DNA of 64,000 nucleotides from Streptomyces sp. NRRL F-5122 (lineage in GTDB: Bacteria > Actinomycetota > Actinomycetes > Streptomycetales > Streptomycetaceae): positions 62,001-126,000 of the forward strand of contig NZ_LMWH01000150.1 in NCBI RefSeq assembly GCF_001507435.1, read 5' to 3'. The notes beneath the pieces are model-generated. The model worked only from the letters and a program-made list of their open reading frames with translations, was not told the DNA's origin and made no database searches. The position numbers and the translations under genes are program-made. Positions within the stretch are counted from its first letter, which is position 1, and every line of letters begins with the position of its first letter. This document shows positions 53,084-62,307 of the stretch, piece after piece.

Positions 53084-53665
53084 GTGACCAGCCGATTGTT
53101 CTTCATCTCCCCCGCCATGAGCGCATCGCTGCGGCAGGCCCGCTTCGACGACGGCTGCTCGATCGACGACGGCGGGGCGGAACAGGCGCGCTCGGCGGCG
53201 GGCTCGCTGCCCTCGGCGGTCCGTGCGCTCGTCTCGCCCCGCGTGCGCTGCCGGGAGACGGCCGCCGCGCTGGGCCTGGACGGCGTGGAGATACCGGAGT
53301 TGGCCGGTCTCGATGCGGGTCGCTGGCGAGGCCGCACCCTCGACGAACTGGGGGCCGACGAACCGGAGGCGGTGGGCAGCTGGCTCACCGACCCCGCCTC
53401 CGCGCCCCACGGGGGTGAGTCGGTGCAGGACTTGTGCGGCCGGATCGGCCGTTGGCTGACCAACGCCCCGGAGACGGACGGCCGTACGCTCGCCGTGGTC
53501 GAGCCGGAGGTCGTACGCGCGGCCGTCGTCCGGGCATTGGACCTGCCGCCGACGGCCTTCTGGCGCCTCGACGTCCCCCCGCTGACGGTGACCGAACTCA
53601 GTGGCCGGGCCGGCCGCTGGAACCTGCGGCTCGGCCGTCCACTGGCGAGGCCGGACGCCGACTAG
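53084..53665 (+). CDS. Histidine-phosphatase-fold protein lacking catalytic histidines
   Basis: This 193-residue protein aligns with the histidine phosphatase family through the fold pattern: VSPRVRCRETAAALGL (the second Arg), ELAGLDAGRWRGRTLDEL and HGGESVQDLCGRIGRWL. The N-terminal RHG is replaced by FFISPAMSAS and the later catalytic His is replaced in LAVVEPEVVRAAVVRAL. It is therefore probably not a normal phosphatase. GTG 53084 has AGGAG upstream. It converges on the CbtA/CbtB cobalt transport genes and such proteins are often found beside them, which suggests a role in cobalt or cobalamin handling. That link is from position only. Confidence 0.75.
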   Translation: MTSRLFFISPAMSASLRQARFDDGCSIDDGGAEQARSAAGSLPSAVRALVSPRVRCRETAAALGLDGVEIPELAGLDAGRWRGRTLDELGADEPEAVGSWLTDPASAPHGGESVQDLCGRIGRWLTNAPETDGRTLAVVEPEVVRAAVVRALDLPPTAFWRLDVPPLTVTELSGRAGRWNLRLGRPLARPDAD

Positions 53666-53834
53666 GCGATTGACGCGGGTGTCACCGGGAGCGCCTCGAC
53701 AACGAGGCGCCTCCCGAAGGGCAACACCCCCTGCATTTGGGTGAGGCCGCGATCGGCCGCTCGTCCGGGACGAGGGACGACCGCCTCGTGGCCGCCGAAG
53801 GTGAGGCGATGTGCGCCGGTGCCCGGGCAACACG

Positions 53835-53864
53835 AAAAGGCCCCGGGGAGGTTCCACGGGGCCC
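53835..53864 (-). terminator. Intrinsic terminator after cbtA
   Basis: On the minus strand GGGCCCCG, an 11-base loop and CGGGGCC are followed by TTTT. It is a classic rho-independent terminator, 20 bases beyond the cbtA stop. Confidence 0.85.
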
Positions 53865-53884
53865 TGTCGTGTTTTCCGGCGGTG

Positions 53885-54637
53885 TCAGTGAGCGGCCGGA
53901 ACCGCCCGCCCCGACGTGGCCGCCGCGGGCTTCGGGTTCAGCAACCGCTGTGCCAACTCGCCGAAGACCAGACCGAATCCGCCCCAGAGGACGATCTGCA
54001 TGGCCAGTGCGGAGAGCCGGAACCGCCACAGCAGCGTGGCCGGGAAGTCCTTGGGCACCTCGTTGATGACCGGCAGGAAGGCGTACGCCAGGCCGATCGC
54101 GACGGCGAACGCGGCCACCGCCACGACTGTGGCGTACCACGTGCCCAGCGAGGGTGAGAGCCGCTTGCCGAGGATGGTGGCGCCGACCGCGAGGAGCACG
54201 CTGAGCACCATCATCAGGAAGTACAGGGTGGTCCGCTTGCCGATGGTGTCGGGGTCGCCGACCGACGGCGGGTTCGCCGGGTACTTCAGGAACGGAACGA
54301 CGTACACGGCGAGCAGCGCACAACCGGACAGCAGCAGGGCGGTCGCCCGGGGGCTGAAACGGCCGACGCGGCCCAGCGCGAAGCAGAAGGCGAGCGCCGC
54401 GATGCCGCCGAAGGCCACCCCGTAGACCAGGACACCGGTGGCGAGACCGGCGGTGGACTGCAGGGAGCGGGAGACGACTTCCATCTCGTGCTCATGGGAG
54501 TGGGCGTCCTCGAAGCCGATCGCACTGTCCACGTTCGGCTCGCCGAGGAAATAGGCGACGACGAGGGCGAGCACACCGGCGGCCAGGCCGGCGAGCATGC
54601 CCCGCACGAGAAGGTTTCTTACGGTTGCGGAGTTCAT
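53885..54637 (-). CDS. cbtA: Cobalt transporter subunit CbtA
   Basis: This 250-residue membrane protein has six hydrophobic helices and the His-rich loop EDAHSHEHEMEVVSRSLQST between the first and second helices, as typical of CbtA. The N-terminus LVRGMLAGLAAGVLALVVAY and GVAFGGIAALAFCFALGRVG match the family. With CbtB it is predicted to import cobalt for cobalamin synthesis. It lies 21 bp downstream of cbtB, and both are under a cobalamin riboswitch. Confidence 0.9.
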   Translation of the reverse strand: MNSATVRNLLVRGMLAGLAAGVLALVVAYFLGEPNVDSAIGFEDAHSHEHEMEVVSRSLQSTAGLATGVLVYGVAFGGIAALAFCFALGRVGRFSPRATALLLSGCALLAVYVVPFLKYPANPPSVGDPDTIGKRTTLYFLMMVLSVLLAVGATILGKRLSPSLGTWYATVVAVAAFAVAIGLAYAFLPVINEVPKDFPATLLWRFRLSALAMQIVLWGGFGLVFGELAQRLLNPKPAAATSGRAVPAAH

Positions 54638-54658
54638 GGGGGTGCGGCGTCCCTCGCG

Positions 54659-54880
54659 TCAGTGGCAGGGGAAGCCGAGCAGGTGGCGGGCGTCGTGCAC
54701 CCACTCGTGGACGTCCGTGCCGCTGAACACGGAGGTGGCGCCCTGCTCGGCGCCGACGAAGTAGAGCAGGATCAGCATCAGAATGCCGAAGAACACCGCC
54801 CAGGGAGCTATCGCCTTCAGCGGCAGCGTGGCGGGAACGACGGGGTTGGTGGCTGTCGGCTGGGCGACGGACTGCGCCAT
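54659..54880 (-). CDS. cbtB: Cobalt transporter subunit CbtB
   Basis: This 73-residue protein has one membrane helix (AIAPWAVFFGILMLILLYFV) and a C-terminal segment with His residues ending VHDARHLLGFPCH, the proposed metal-binding site of CbtB. It starts at ATG 54880 and precedes cbtA. The riboswitch in its leader shuts expression when cobalamin is abundant. Confidence 0.9.
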   Translation of the reverse strand: MAQSVAQPTATNPVVPATLPLKAIAPWAVFFGILMLILLYFVGAEQGATSVFSGTDVHEWVHDARHLLGFPCH

Positions 54881-54927
54881 GGCAGGGCCTCCTCTGGGAG
54901 TTCGCGTCCCATCTCGGTGGTGCACAG

Positions 54928-55050
54928 GACGACGGCCACGGGTCTGACTCACCGGGCCCCCAGGGGCGCCCGGCATACAGTGGCGCGACCGTGCCGGATT
55001 TCCACCGGCTTCCGTCGTACCGTCGTCGATATCGGACAGACCGTACCGCG
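54928..55050 (-). promoter_or_regulatory. Cobalamin riboswitch upstream of cbtB
   Basis: On the minus strand the leader contains, in order, GAAGCCGGTGGAAATCCGGC (the GGAANCCGGTG...AATCCGG element), GCGCCACTGTATGC (the GCCACTG core) and GAGTCAGACCCGTGGCC (B12 box, 54950-54934). Spacing and order match the cobalamin riboswitch. The 5' boundary is approximate; the 3' boundary is the B12 box. Confidence 0.88.
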
Positions 55051-55593
55051 TGACACGGGCATGGCCAAGAGCGCATCCACCTGGCGTGATCTTCCTCTCC
55101 ACGCGCGGCGGACGATTTCGTGGCGCCCGGGACAGCGGTGACGGAACTTCCCCGACGGCCCACCGGCGCACGTGGGCCGACGGTCTCTCGCGGTCGGCAG
55201 GCTCCTGAGCCGTGGCCGGACGCCGCGTGGTCCCGGGCGCCACCCATCGGGGGATCGTGTGGCGCCCGGGCGCTGCACCTGCGGGCTCTAATCGCAGGTG
55301 GTGCGTTCCGGACACCTGTCACGGGGGAGTGTCCATCGGCCTCCGGAACGCTGTGAGCAGCTTAGCAAACGTTTGACCATCCACTGTTCCGAGCCTGCAT
55401 GGACAGCGAAAACAGTGTCATGTACGAGCGATGCACTGCGCCCCGGCGCCCGATACGAGCACGGTAACTACCTTGCTGCACAGGCCATTTCGGCAAGGGG
55501 GAGCAACGTGGCCGCTTCCTGTGACAGTCCGAATCGGTGCGATGACAGAATTCACAATGTCTTGAGTACGGGCGGCCATTGGCACACTATCTG
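55051..55593. other. Intergenic region rich in inverted repeats
   Basis: Between the riboswitch and the next gene the motif GTGGCGCCCGGG occurs at 55120-55131 and 55259-55270 and in inverted form (CCCGGGCGCCAC) at 55232-55243. Hairpins form at 55275-55300 (CACCTGCG arms) and at 55303-55351 (GCGTTCCGGA arms, 29-base loop). The part after about 55355 is relatively AT-rich and holds the predicted promoter of the next gene. No protein-coding frame is convincing. Confidence 0.5.
55562..55590 (+). promoter_or_regulatory. Predicted promoter with leaderless transcript
   Basis: TTGAGT (55562-55567), 17 bases, then CACTAT (55585-55590). Transcription would begin near 55594-55600, where two in-frame GTG codons lie. 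No Shine-Dalgarno is visible, so the message is probably leaderless. Confidence 0.45.
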
Positions 55594-56532
55594 GTGACTG
55601 TGAACCTCTCATCTGAGCCAGCTCCTCTTCCCTCCCCCGCGGCGGACCCCGGATCGCCGCTGAGTCCCGGCACGCACACGGTGGCGGTGCGGTACGGGTC
55701 TTCCCTCATCGAGCAGCGCTACCACGTCGCCGGCACGGGGCCCGTGTGCGTCGCCCACTCCGGCGGGCCCGGCATCGGCTGGGACTATCTGCGCATGCCC
55801 CTGCTCGAGCGGCACCTGACCATGGTCTACATCGAGCCCGTCGGCACCGGTGCGTCCGGTCGGCTGCCCGACCCGCGTGCGTACAACCTGGCCACGTACA
55901 CCCACTTCCTGCACGCGGTGATCGAGCACCTCGCACTCCCCGAGGTCGCCCTGCTCGGCCACTCGCACGGCGGGTTCGTCGCCCAGCGGTACGCGCTCGA
56001 CCATCCGGCGCGGGTCGCCTCCTTGATTCTTTACGACACCTCTCCGGTGACGGGCGAAGAGTTCTGGTCGGTCGCGGTCGCCAACATGGAGCGGTTCGCC
56101 CGGCGCCACGCGGCCGGGCATCCCGAGGTGGCCACTTATGTCGCCGGGCTCACCGCGGGGCTGGACCTGCTGTCCGACGAAGGCGCGACCGCGGTGCTGC
56201 GCACCATCGCTCCCACGTACTTCTTCGACTACTGGGGACGCGAGAAGGAGTTCGCCCCGGCCCGTGGGACGCTGCGCATGTACGCCGCGCCCTCGGCGGG
56301 CGAGGGCCCGCCCTTCGACGTCCGCGAGGAGTTGCCCGATATCGCGGCGCGCACCCTGATCCTGGTAGGAGAGGCGGACTTCATCTGCGGCCGGCGCTGG
56401 GCACGGATGATCCACGAGGCGGTCCCCGGAGCGGAGCTCGTTGTCCTGGACGAGACCGGGCACCTGGGGCACGTCGAGCAGCCCAATGAGTTCGCGGCGG
56501 CGGTGGTCGCGTTCCTGCGGTCTCCCTCCTGA
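55594..56532 (+). CDS. Alpha/beta hydrolase (proline iminopeptidase-like)
   Basis: About 312 residues from GTG 55594 or GTG 55600. The core has VCVAHSGGPGIGWDYL (oxyanion HSGGPG, typical of the S33 proline iminopeptidase/lactonase group), the nucleophile in LLGHSHGGFVAQRYA, the acid in VGEADFICG and the His in TGHLGHVEQPNEF. It is cytoplasmic. The upstream start at TTG 55579 is less likely. Substrate may be a peptide, ester or lactone. Confidence 0.87.
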   Translation: MTVNLSSEPAPLPSPAADPGSPLSPGTHTVAVRYGSSLIEQRYHVAGTGPVCVAHSGGPGIGWDYLRMPLLERHLTMVYIEPVGTGASGRLPDPRAYNLATYTHFLHAVIEHLALPEVALLGHSHGGFVAQRYALDHPARVASLILYDTSPVTGEEFWSVAVANMERFARRHAAGHPEVATYVAGLTAGLDLLSDEGATAVLRTIAPTYFFDYWGREKEFAPARGTLRMYAAPSAGEGPPFDVREELPDIAARTLILVGEADFICGRRWARMIHEAVPGAELVVLDETGHLGHVEQPNEFAAAVVAFLRSPS

Positions 56533-56580
56533 ACAGGCACCCGCAGCGACCCGCCGTGGCCGGGTTCGTGGTCGTCGACG

Positions 56581-56610
56581 TGTCACACATGTGCGGGCCG
56601 GCCGGTCTCC
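56581..56610 (+). promoter_or_regulatory. ECF41-like promoter candidate before cupin gene
   Basis: TGTCACA (56581-56587) is followed after 17 bases by GTCTCC (56605-56610). The element matches three others upstream of aceE, osmC-like and flavoprotein genes. The start codon is about 127 bases downstream. Confidence 0.5.
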
Positions 56611-56736
56611 CATGTGGGGACACGTCGTGGGCGGGCCCTGGGGTGGCCTGCCCACGACGGCCGCGGCCACGGCTGTGGTCCGCGCAGGTCCCATCAGCGC
56701 CTCGCGGCGCACCGACACAGGAAAGGGATGATGTGC

Positions 56737-57222
56737 ATGTCGTACCCCGAGCAGGTGTGGTACACGGGAGATGACGGCGAGATCAACGCGAATTTCCGAC
56801 CGGTGAGCACGCCGCCGAATGTCGGAACCGCCGGCAAGGACGCCATTCACTACCTGGCGACCACGACCACCACGCGAGGTGAGTTCGGACTGTATCGGGT
56901 CGAGATGAGTGCGAGGTCGGGTGGCCCCAAGACCCACTTCCACCGGACGATCTCGGAGTCCTTTTTCATCCTCGACGGCACCGTGCGGCTGTTCAACGGC
57001 GCCGAGTGGGTCGACGCGCAGCAGGGCGACTTCCTGCATGTACCGCAGGGCGGGCTGCATGCCTTCCGCAACGACTCCGACGCCCCTGCGGACATGCTTC
57101 TTCTCTTCACGCCGGGGGCGCCGCGTGAGAAGTACTTCGAAGGGCTTGCGGAGATGGCCCATGCCACCGACGAGGAGCGCGCCAGGTTCTTCGCCGAGCA
57201 CGACTCGTACTTCGTCGAGTGA
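56737..57222 (+). CDS. Cupin domain protein
   Basis: This 161-residue single-domain cupin shows G-x5-HxH...E in GGPKTHFHRTISESFFILDG and the second motif G(D)FLHVPQGGLHAFRN, with all metal-binding residues. The start was taken at ATG 56737 nine bases after GAAAGGG; ATG 56728 and 56731 are alternatives. The fold includes dioxygenases, isomerases and sugar-binding proteins. The C-terminal helix ends with RFFAEHDSYFVE. It faces a second cupin gene with a perfect terminator hairpin between. Confidence 0.85.
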   Translation: MSYPEQVWYTGDDGEINANFRPVSTPPNVGTAGKDAIHYLATTTTTRGEFGLYRVEMSARSGGPKTHFHRTISESFFILDGTVRLFNGAEWVDAQQGDFLHVPQGGLHAFRNDSDAPADMLLLFTPGAPREKYFEGLAEMAHATDEERARFFAEHDSYFVE

Positions 57223-57250
57223 CCGGCGGGTCGACACGCCGATGTCCCCC

Positions 57251-57290
57251 GGCTCCGTGGCAGGGCGCGGGTGTGCCCTGCCACGGAGCC
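57251..57290. terminator. Bidirectional terminator between the cupin genes
   Basis: A perfect 16-bp inverted repeat (57251-57266 and 57275-57290) with an 8-base loop lies midway between two convergent genes. Confidence 0.85.
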
Positions 57291-57336
57291 GGGCCGTGTC
57301 GGTCGCGGGCCGCCTGCCCGGGCGGAACGGCGCAGA

Positions 57337-57780
57337 TCAGTGCGCGGGCCGGGGCGCACGCAGATGGGCCCGCTGTGCCAGTTCCTCCTCGTCGACCACC
57401 GTCAGCATCGGCTGGCCCGGCGCACACAGCATGGTCACGACGAACCGGCATCGTGCGTCCGTTCGGGCATTGCCGTCCTGGTAGTGGATGACGTCGCCGC
57501 CCGGTTCCCAGAAGGTCTCACCGGCGCTGACCACACGTTCCGGCTCACCTTCCAGCTCGAAGCGCATCTCGCCTTCGAGCACGTATCCGAAGGCTGGCCC
57601 CGAGTGGCGGTGCGCAGGGGTGCCCGGGTCACCAGGAGGCCATTCGACCAGGATGGTCATGCCCGAGGCGTTCTCGGGGATGAAGGGCGGCTTCACGTCC
57701 TGCAGCGTCGTCACCGCCGTCTTCCACACTTCGGATCGCGGCCCGGCGCCCGCCGCACCCGTCGAGTCGTTGCTTGACAC
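57337..57780 (-). CDS. Cupin domain protein
   Basis: This 147-residue protein has a cupin core: PPGDPGTPAHRHSGPAFGYVLEGE (His pair and Glu of motif 1) and GETFWEPGGDVIHYQDGN (motif 2 with His). GTG 57780 is supported by GGAGGTG upstream; the longer start at ATG 57819 would need no ribosome-binding site. The FVVTMLCAPGQPML end is typical of small stress-related cupins. Function unknown. Confidence 0.85.
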   Translation of the reverse strand: MSSNDSTGAAGAGPRSEVWKTAVTTLQDVKPPFIPENASGMTILVEWPPGDPGTPAHRHSGPAFGYVLEGEMRFELEGEPERVVSAGETFWEPGGDVIHYQDGNARTDARCRFVVTMLCAPGQPMLTVVDEEELAQRAHLRAPRPAH

Positions 57781-58210
57781 CGTGTTGCACCTCCGTGTTG
57801 TTTCCGTGCACCTATGCATGTCCGTTCACGGGCAGGCGGTGAGGTCGAGCTGCCAAGATCCCCCGCTCGGCGGTGACGCTGTCCGTACGTTCGAGACCGA
57901 TCGGACCTGCCCCGTCGCGTCTCCGTCCGGCGGTCACGGCCTCCTGCGTCCCGGCCGGCGCGTGGGGCGATTGCGCTCGGTGTCACAACAGGGGCGTGCG
58001 GTCTGTCCTATCTAGTACGCGCGGCCGGATCCGCCCTCACCAAGACCCGAGCGCAGGCGTCGCAGCCGACGAGTGCCGGCTCAGTGGTCCGCGCGGGCAC
58101 CGGGGCGCGCGGATGCCGGGGCGGCCTCCGCACCCGCCCGTCCTTCGCGCCGACCGCGGGGACGGCCGTTCCCGCCGTCCGCCCCTCCACACTTCGACAG
58201 GAAGACAGCA
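57781..58210. other. Divergent region carrying the aceE leader
   Basis: About 430 bases separate the second cupin and aceE. An ECF41-like promoter is at 57981-58011. The remaining 200-base leader of aceE has no supported small frame. Confidence 0.4.
57981..58011 (+). promoter_or_regulatory. ECF41-like promoter before aceE
   Basis: TGTCACA (57981-57987), 16 bases, then TGTCCTAT (58004-58011). The same -35, spacing and -10 core occur before the osmC-like and flavoprotein genes. It implies a 195-base leader for aceE. Confidence 0.7.
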
Positions 58211-60898
58211 ATGAGTGCTCCGCCTCGGCCCACAGATTCCTCCGCGACCAGTGAGCTCGACCAGCTGCCCGACCGTGATGCCGAGGAGACGGAGGAATGG
58301 CGGGCGTCACTCGACGCCGTCATGAGGCATGCGGGGCCCGAACGTGCCGTGTACCTGCTGCGGCGTGTGCACGAGTACGCCGCAGCATCCGGGGTGACGC
58401 TGCCCGGGCTTCTGTCCTCCGACTACATCAACACCATCCCCGCCTCGTCCCAGCCGCTCTTTCCCGGCGACATCGGGATGGAGTCCCGTATCACCGCGCT
58501 GAACCGGTGGAACGCGGCCGCCATGGTCACCCGCGGCTCCCGGCTGGGTCTGGGCGGCCACATCTCGACGTACGCGTCGGCGGCCTGGCTCTACGAGATC
58601 GGGTTCAACCACTTCTTCCGCGGCAAGGACCGGGACGGTTCAGGGGACCAGCTGTTCCTGCAGGGCCACGCCTCGCCCGGCATCTATGCGCGGGTGTTCC
58701 TGGAGGGACGGCTGCACGAGGACCGGTTGGACGGCTTCCGGCGCGAGGCCGACGGCCACGGTCTGCCGTCGTACCCGCATCCCCGCCGCCTGCCGTGGCT
58801 GTGGGAGTTCCCCACCGTGTCCATGGGGCTGGGCCCGCTCGCCGCCGTCTACCAGGCCAGGTTCAACCGCTACCTGCACAGCAGGGGCATCAAGGACACC
58901 TCCGGTTCGCACGTGTGGGCCTTCCTCGGTGACGGCGAGGCGGACGAGCCCGAGTCGACGGCCGCGCTCCAACTCGCGGCACGCGAGGGCCTCGACAACC
59001 TCACCTTCGTCGTCAACTGCAACCTCCAGCGGCTGGACGGTCCCGTCCGGTCGAACTCCAAGATCGTGCAGGAGCTCGAGGCCCGGTTCCGCGGTGCGGG
59101 CTGGCATGTGGTGAAGACTCTGTGGGGCGAGGCGTGGGACGGAGTACTGCGGCAGGACACCGACGGATCGCTCGTCCGCCGTCTCGGTGAGGTGCCCGAC
59201 GCCCAGCTCCAGACCTACGCAGCACGGGACGCCGCCTACATTCGGAAGCACTTCTTCACCGGCGACGCCCTGTCCGGGATCGCCGCGAGGCTGAGCGACG
59301 CCCAGCTCACCGATCTGTTCGAGAACTCCCGCGGCGGTCACGAACCGCTCAAGGTCTACGCCGCCTACCGGGCCGCCGTCGAGCACAAGGGTGCGCCGAC
59401 CGTCGTCCTCGCCCAGACGGTGAAGGGGCACACGCTGGGTTCGGACTTCGAGTCCCGCAACGCCAACCACCAGATGAAGAAGCTGACGATGGCCCAGTTC
59501 CGCCGGATGCGCGACACACTGGACCTGCCCATCCCGGACAGCGCGCTCGCCGGTGATCTCGTGCCGTTCTGGCACCCCGGTGAGAACTCGGAGGAGGTGC
59601 AGTACCTCCGCGACCGCCGCTCCGCCCTGGGTGGTCCGGCCCCGATACGCAAGGTGGTGGCCAAGCCGCTGCAGCAGCCGCCGTCCGGCCCCTTCGAGGC
59701 CCTGCACAAGGGCTTCGGCAAGCAGGAGGTGGCCACCACCATGGCGCTCGTCCGGCTGGTCAAGGACCTGATGCGCGTCGAGGGAACGGGGCGGCGCTGG
59801 GTGCCCATCGTCCCCGACGAAGCACGTACCTTCGGTATGGAGTCCCTGTTCCCGACGGCCGGGATCTACTCTCCCGGCGGCCAGACCTACGAGCCTGTCG
59901 ACGTCGATCAGCTGCTGCACTACAGGGAGGCCGAGGACGGCCAGCTCATCGACGAAGGCATCACCGAAGCCGGGTCACTGGCCGAGTTCACGGCCGCGGC
60001 GACGTCGTACGCCACACACGGCGAACCCATGATCCCGTTCTACATCTTCTACGCCATGTTCGGGTTCCAGCGGACGGGTGATCAGTTCTGGGCCCTGGCC
60101 GACCAGATGGGCCGCGGGTTCGCGATCGGGGCCACGGCCGGCCGCACCACGATGACCGGCGAGGGACTCCAGCACGCCGACGGACACTCGCACCTGCTGG
60201 CGTCCACGAACCCCGCCGCCGTGAGCTACGACCCGGCCTTCGCCTACGAGATCGCGGTGATCGTCAAGGAGGGGCTGCGCCGGATGTACGGCGACCGGCC
60301 CGAGGACATCTTCTACTACCTGACGGTCTACAACGAGCCCAAGCGGCAGCCGGCCATGCCCACCGGGCCCTCGATCGAGGAGGGCATCCTGCGGGGCATC
60401 TACCGGTTCAAGGAGGCCGAGCGCCAGGACCCGGGGCCTCAGATCCAGTTGCTCGCCTCGGGCACGGCCATCCACTGGGCGCTTCAGGCCCAGGAGTTGC
60501 TCGGGTCCCAGTGGGGAGTCCGGGCGGACGTCTGGTCCGTGACCTCGTGGACCGAACTGCGCCGGGACGCGCTGGAGGCCGACCGGGCACGGCTGCGCGG
60601 TGAGGAGCGCACCCCGTATGTGACGGCGGCGCTGTCCGGCACGCCAGGGCCCGTACTGGCGGTCAGCGACTGGATGCGGCAGGTACCCGATCAGATCAGC
60701 CAGTGGGTGGAGCAGGACTACTCGTCACTGGGAACGGACGGTTTCGGACTGTCCGACACCCGCGATGCCGTGCGCCGCTATTTCCGCGTGGACGCCGAGT
60801 CGATCGTCGTCGCGGCGCTGGACCGGTTGGCCCGGGCCGGCGCCGTCGACCCGCGGACGGTGGTCGAGGCACGCGAGCGCTACGGCTGGCGGGGGTGA
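58211..60898 (+). CDS. aceE: Pyruvate dehydrogenase E1 component, homodimeric type
   Basis: This 895-residue protein is of full length for the AceE family. N-terminal residues [25 protein letters not shown] are followed by the [21 protein letters not shown] segment, the thiamine-diphosphate motif GDGEADEP...[10 protein letters not shown], and the transketolase-like central and C-terminal domains ([22 protein letters not shown]). It decarboxylates pyruvate and passes acetyl to lipoyl-E2. ATG 58211 has GGAAGA upstream. Only a degraded E2 lies downstream, so this E1 must use an E2 encoded elsewhere, or is an extra copy used under particular conditions. The ECF41-like promoter supports condition-dependent use. 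Confidence 0.95.
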   Translation: MSAPPRPTDSSATSELDQLPDRDAEETEEWRASLDAVMRHAGPERAVYLLRRVHEYAAASGVTLPGLLSSDYINTIPASSQPLFPGDIGMESRITALNRWNAAAMVTRGSRLGLGGHISTYASAAWLYEIGFNHFFRGKDRDGSGDQLFLQGHASPGIYARVFLEGRLHEDRLDGFRREADGHGLPSYPHPRRLPWLWEFPTVSMGLGPLAAVYQARFNRYLHSRGIKDTSGSHVWAFLGDGEADEPESTAALQLAAREGLDNLTFVVNCNLQRLDGPVRSNSKIVQELEARFRGAGWHVVKTLWGEAWDGVLRQDTDGSLVRRLGEVPDAQLQTYAARDAAYIRKHFFTGDALSGIAARLSDAQLTDLFENSRGGHEPLKVYAAYRAAVEHKGAPTVVLAQTVKGHTLGSDFESRNANHQMKKLTMAQFRRMRDTLDLPIPDSALAGDLVPFWHPGENSEEVQYLRDRRSALGGPAPIRKVVAKPLQQPPSGPFEALHKGFGKQEVATTMALVRLVKDLMRVEGTGRRWVPIVPDEARTFGMESLFPTAGIYSPGGQTYEPVDVDQLLHYREAEDGQLIDEGITEAGSLAEFTAAATSYATHGEPMIPFYIFYAMFGFQRTGDQFWALADQMGRGFAIGATAGRTTMTGEGLQHADGHSHLLASTNPAAVSYDPAFAYEIAVIVKEGLRRMYGDRPEDIFYYLTVYNEPKRQPAMPTGPSIEEGILRGIYRFKEAERQDPGPQIQLLASGTAIHWALQAQELLGSQWGVRADVWSVTSWTELRRDALEADRARLRGEERTPYVTAALSGTPGPVLAVSDWMRQVPDQISQWVEQDYSSLGTDGFGLSDTRDAVRRYFRVDAESIVVAALDRLARAGAVDPRTVVEARERYGWRG

Positions 60899-60937
60899 AC
60901 ACCGTGCCGTCGGCGCCGAGTGCCGCAAGCGGCCCTG

Positions 60938-61122
60938 CGGACCGTCACCGAGGGCACGGTGACCCGCTGGCTGAAGCAGGTCGGTGACACCTGGTGCGTC
61001 TGGCGCTGTCGTACGACCACCGGCTCATCGACGGCGCGGACGCCGCACGTTGTCTGAGGGCGGTGAAAGACCTGCCGGAGGCGGCGGAGTTCGCCGGCGA
61101 TCTGCTCACCGACCGGCCCTGA
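60938..61122 (+). pseudogene. Internally deleted remnant of dihydrolipoamide acyltransferase (E2)
   Basis: Directly after aceE one frame encodes VTEGTVTRWLKQVGDTW, the start of a lipoyl domain. It shifts frame at about 60990 and continues as LALSYDHRLIDGADAARCL and a tail LPEAAEFAGDLLTDRP ending at TGA 61122. This is the C-terminal active-site region of E2 (the DHR motif). The middle of the gene, including the Lys-bearing lipoyl loop, the subunit-binding domain and most of the catalytic domain, is gone. A single internal deletion explains it. No functional E2 can be made here. Confidence 0.85.
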
Positions 61123-61410
61123 CGACACCGATGGACCCGCGGGCCGCACCGCATTCGGCGCGGCCCGCAGTCCTGTCCGCACCGACGACCGACGGCGGCA
61201 CCCGGACGTCGCCGGTGCCGTCGACGCCCGTCGCCCGGCCTCGCCGGGGAGGGCAGTCCATCGTTGAAGCGGACCACACTGTCCTGCGGAGACAGTGGGA
61301 TGTCCGCCGCCTCCTCCTGCCGGTACGGCCCTGGCGGGGGCACCCGTGGGGACGCCGCGCGTGCCGCTGTGACGGCTTGTAACATGGTGCTGCACAGCTG
61401 GAGGAGACGT
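61123..61410. other. Intergenic region before sigma factor gene
   Basis: About 290 bases without a convincing gene. No TGTCACA-N17-GTC element was found here, so the sigma factor gene may not be self-activated through that motif. Confidence 0.4.
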
Positions 61411-62307
61411 ATGCGCGCCGGTGATGATGCAGGCACCCTCGAACAGGCGACGAAGGATTTCATGGCAGCGCGTCCCCGGCTCTTCGGTATCGCGTACCGC
61501 GTGCTCGGTAGTGTGGTGGAAGCCGAGGACATCGTCCAGGAGGCTTGGGTGCGGTGGCAGAACGCGGACCGCTCCGACGTCCACGAGCCGGCGGCCTTCC
61601 TGTCCACGATCACCACGCGTCTGGCGCTCAACTCCGCCCAGTCCGCAAGGACGCGGCGCGAGTCGTACGTCGGGCCGTGGCTTCCGGAGCCGGTCGACAC
61701 CAGCATGGATCCGCAGTTGGGCGCCGAACGGGCCGAGGCACTCGACCTCGCGGTTCTCCACCTGCTGGAGAAGCTGAACCCCGTGGAGCGCGCCGCCTAT
61801 GTGCTCAGGGAAGCCTTCAACTACCCGTACAAGCAGATCGCGGACATGCTGGAGACGAGCGAGGCCAATACGCGCCAGTTGGTGAGCCGCGCCCGAAAGC
61901 ATCTGTCGGCGGAACGCAAGGAGCCCGTCAGCTCCGCCGCTCACCGCCGGCTTCTGGAGGTGTTCCTCAGCGCCGCGCAGACCGGTGATCTGTCGGCCCT
62001 CGAGCAGCTGCTCACCGCGGATGTGATCAGCTACTCCGACGGCGGAGGGATGCGCGGGGCGAGCAGGATTCCGGTCGTCGGGCGTCCGCACGTGTCCAAG
62101 TACCTCGTCGCCTTCGCCCCGCGTTTCTGGCCTCAGCGGGAGATTCGCTGGGTCGAGGCCAACGGCCGGCCGGCCGCCCTGGTCATGGACGACGGCGAGC
62201 CGGTGGCCCTGCTGTCCCTCGACGCCTCGGAACGAGGCATCGAACGCCTCATGTGGGTGCTGAGTCCGTCGAAGCTCGCTCCCTATGTCGCCTCGCTGAA
62301 GGGCTGA
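61411..62307 (+). CDS. ECF41/SigJ-like RNA polymerase sigma factor
   Basis: This 298-residue protein has sigma region 2 (RLFGIAYRVLGSVVEAEDIVQEAWVRW), region 4 (LNPVERAAYVLREAFNYPYKQIADML and RQLVSRARKHL) and a long SnoaL-like C-terminal domain with YSDGGGMRGASR, the DGGG feature of ECF41 sigma factors. In this group the C-terminal domain controls activity in place of a separate anti-sigma factor. ATG 61411 has GGAGGAG upstream; ATG 61384 is an alternative. The usual neighbouring carboxymuconolactone-decarboxylase-like gene is absent; instead several nearby genes carry TGTCACA-N17-GTC promoters. Confidence 0.9.
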   Translation: MRAGDDAGTLEQATKDFMAARPRLFGIAYRVLGSVVEAEDIVQEAWVRWQNADRSDVHEPAAFLSTITTRLALNSAQSARTRRESYVGPWLPEPVDTSMDPQLGAERAEALDLAVLHLLEKLNPVERAAYVLREAFNYPYKQIADMLETSEANTRQLVSRARKHLSAERKEPVSSAAHRRLLEVFLSAAQTGDLSALEQLLTADVISYSDGGGMRGASRIPVVGRPHVSKYLVAFAPRFWPQREIRWVEANGRPAALVMDDGEPVALLSLDASERGIERLMWVLSPSKLAPYVASLKG

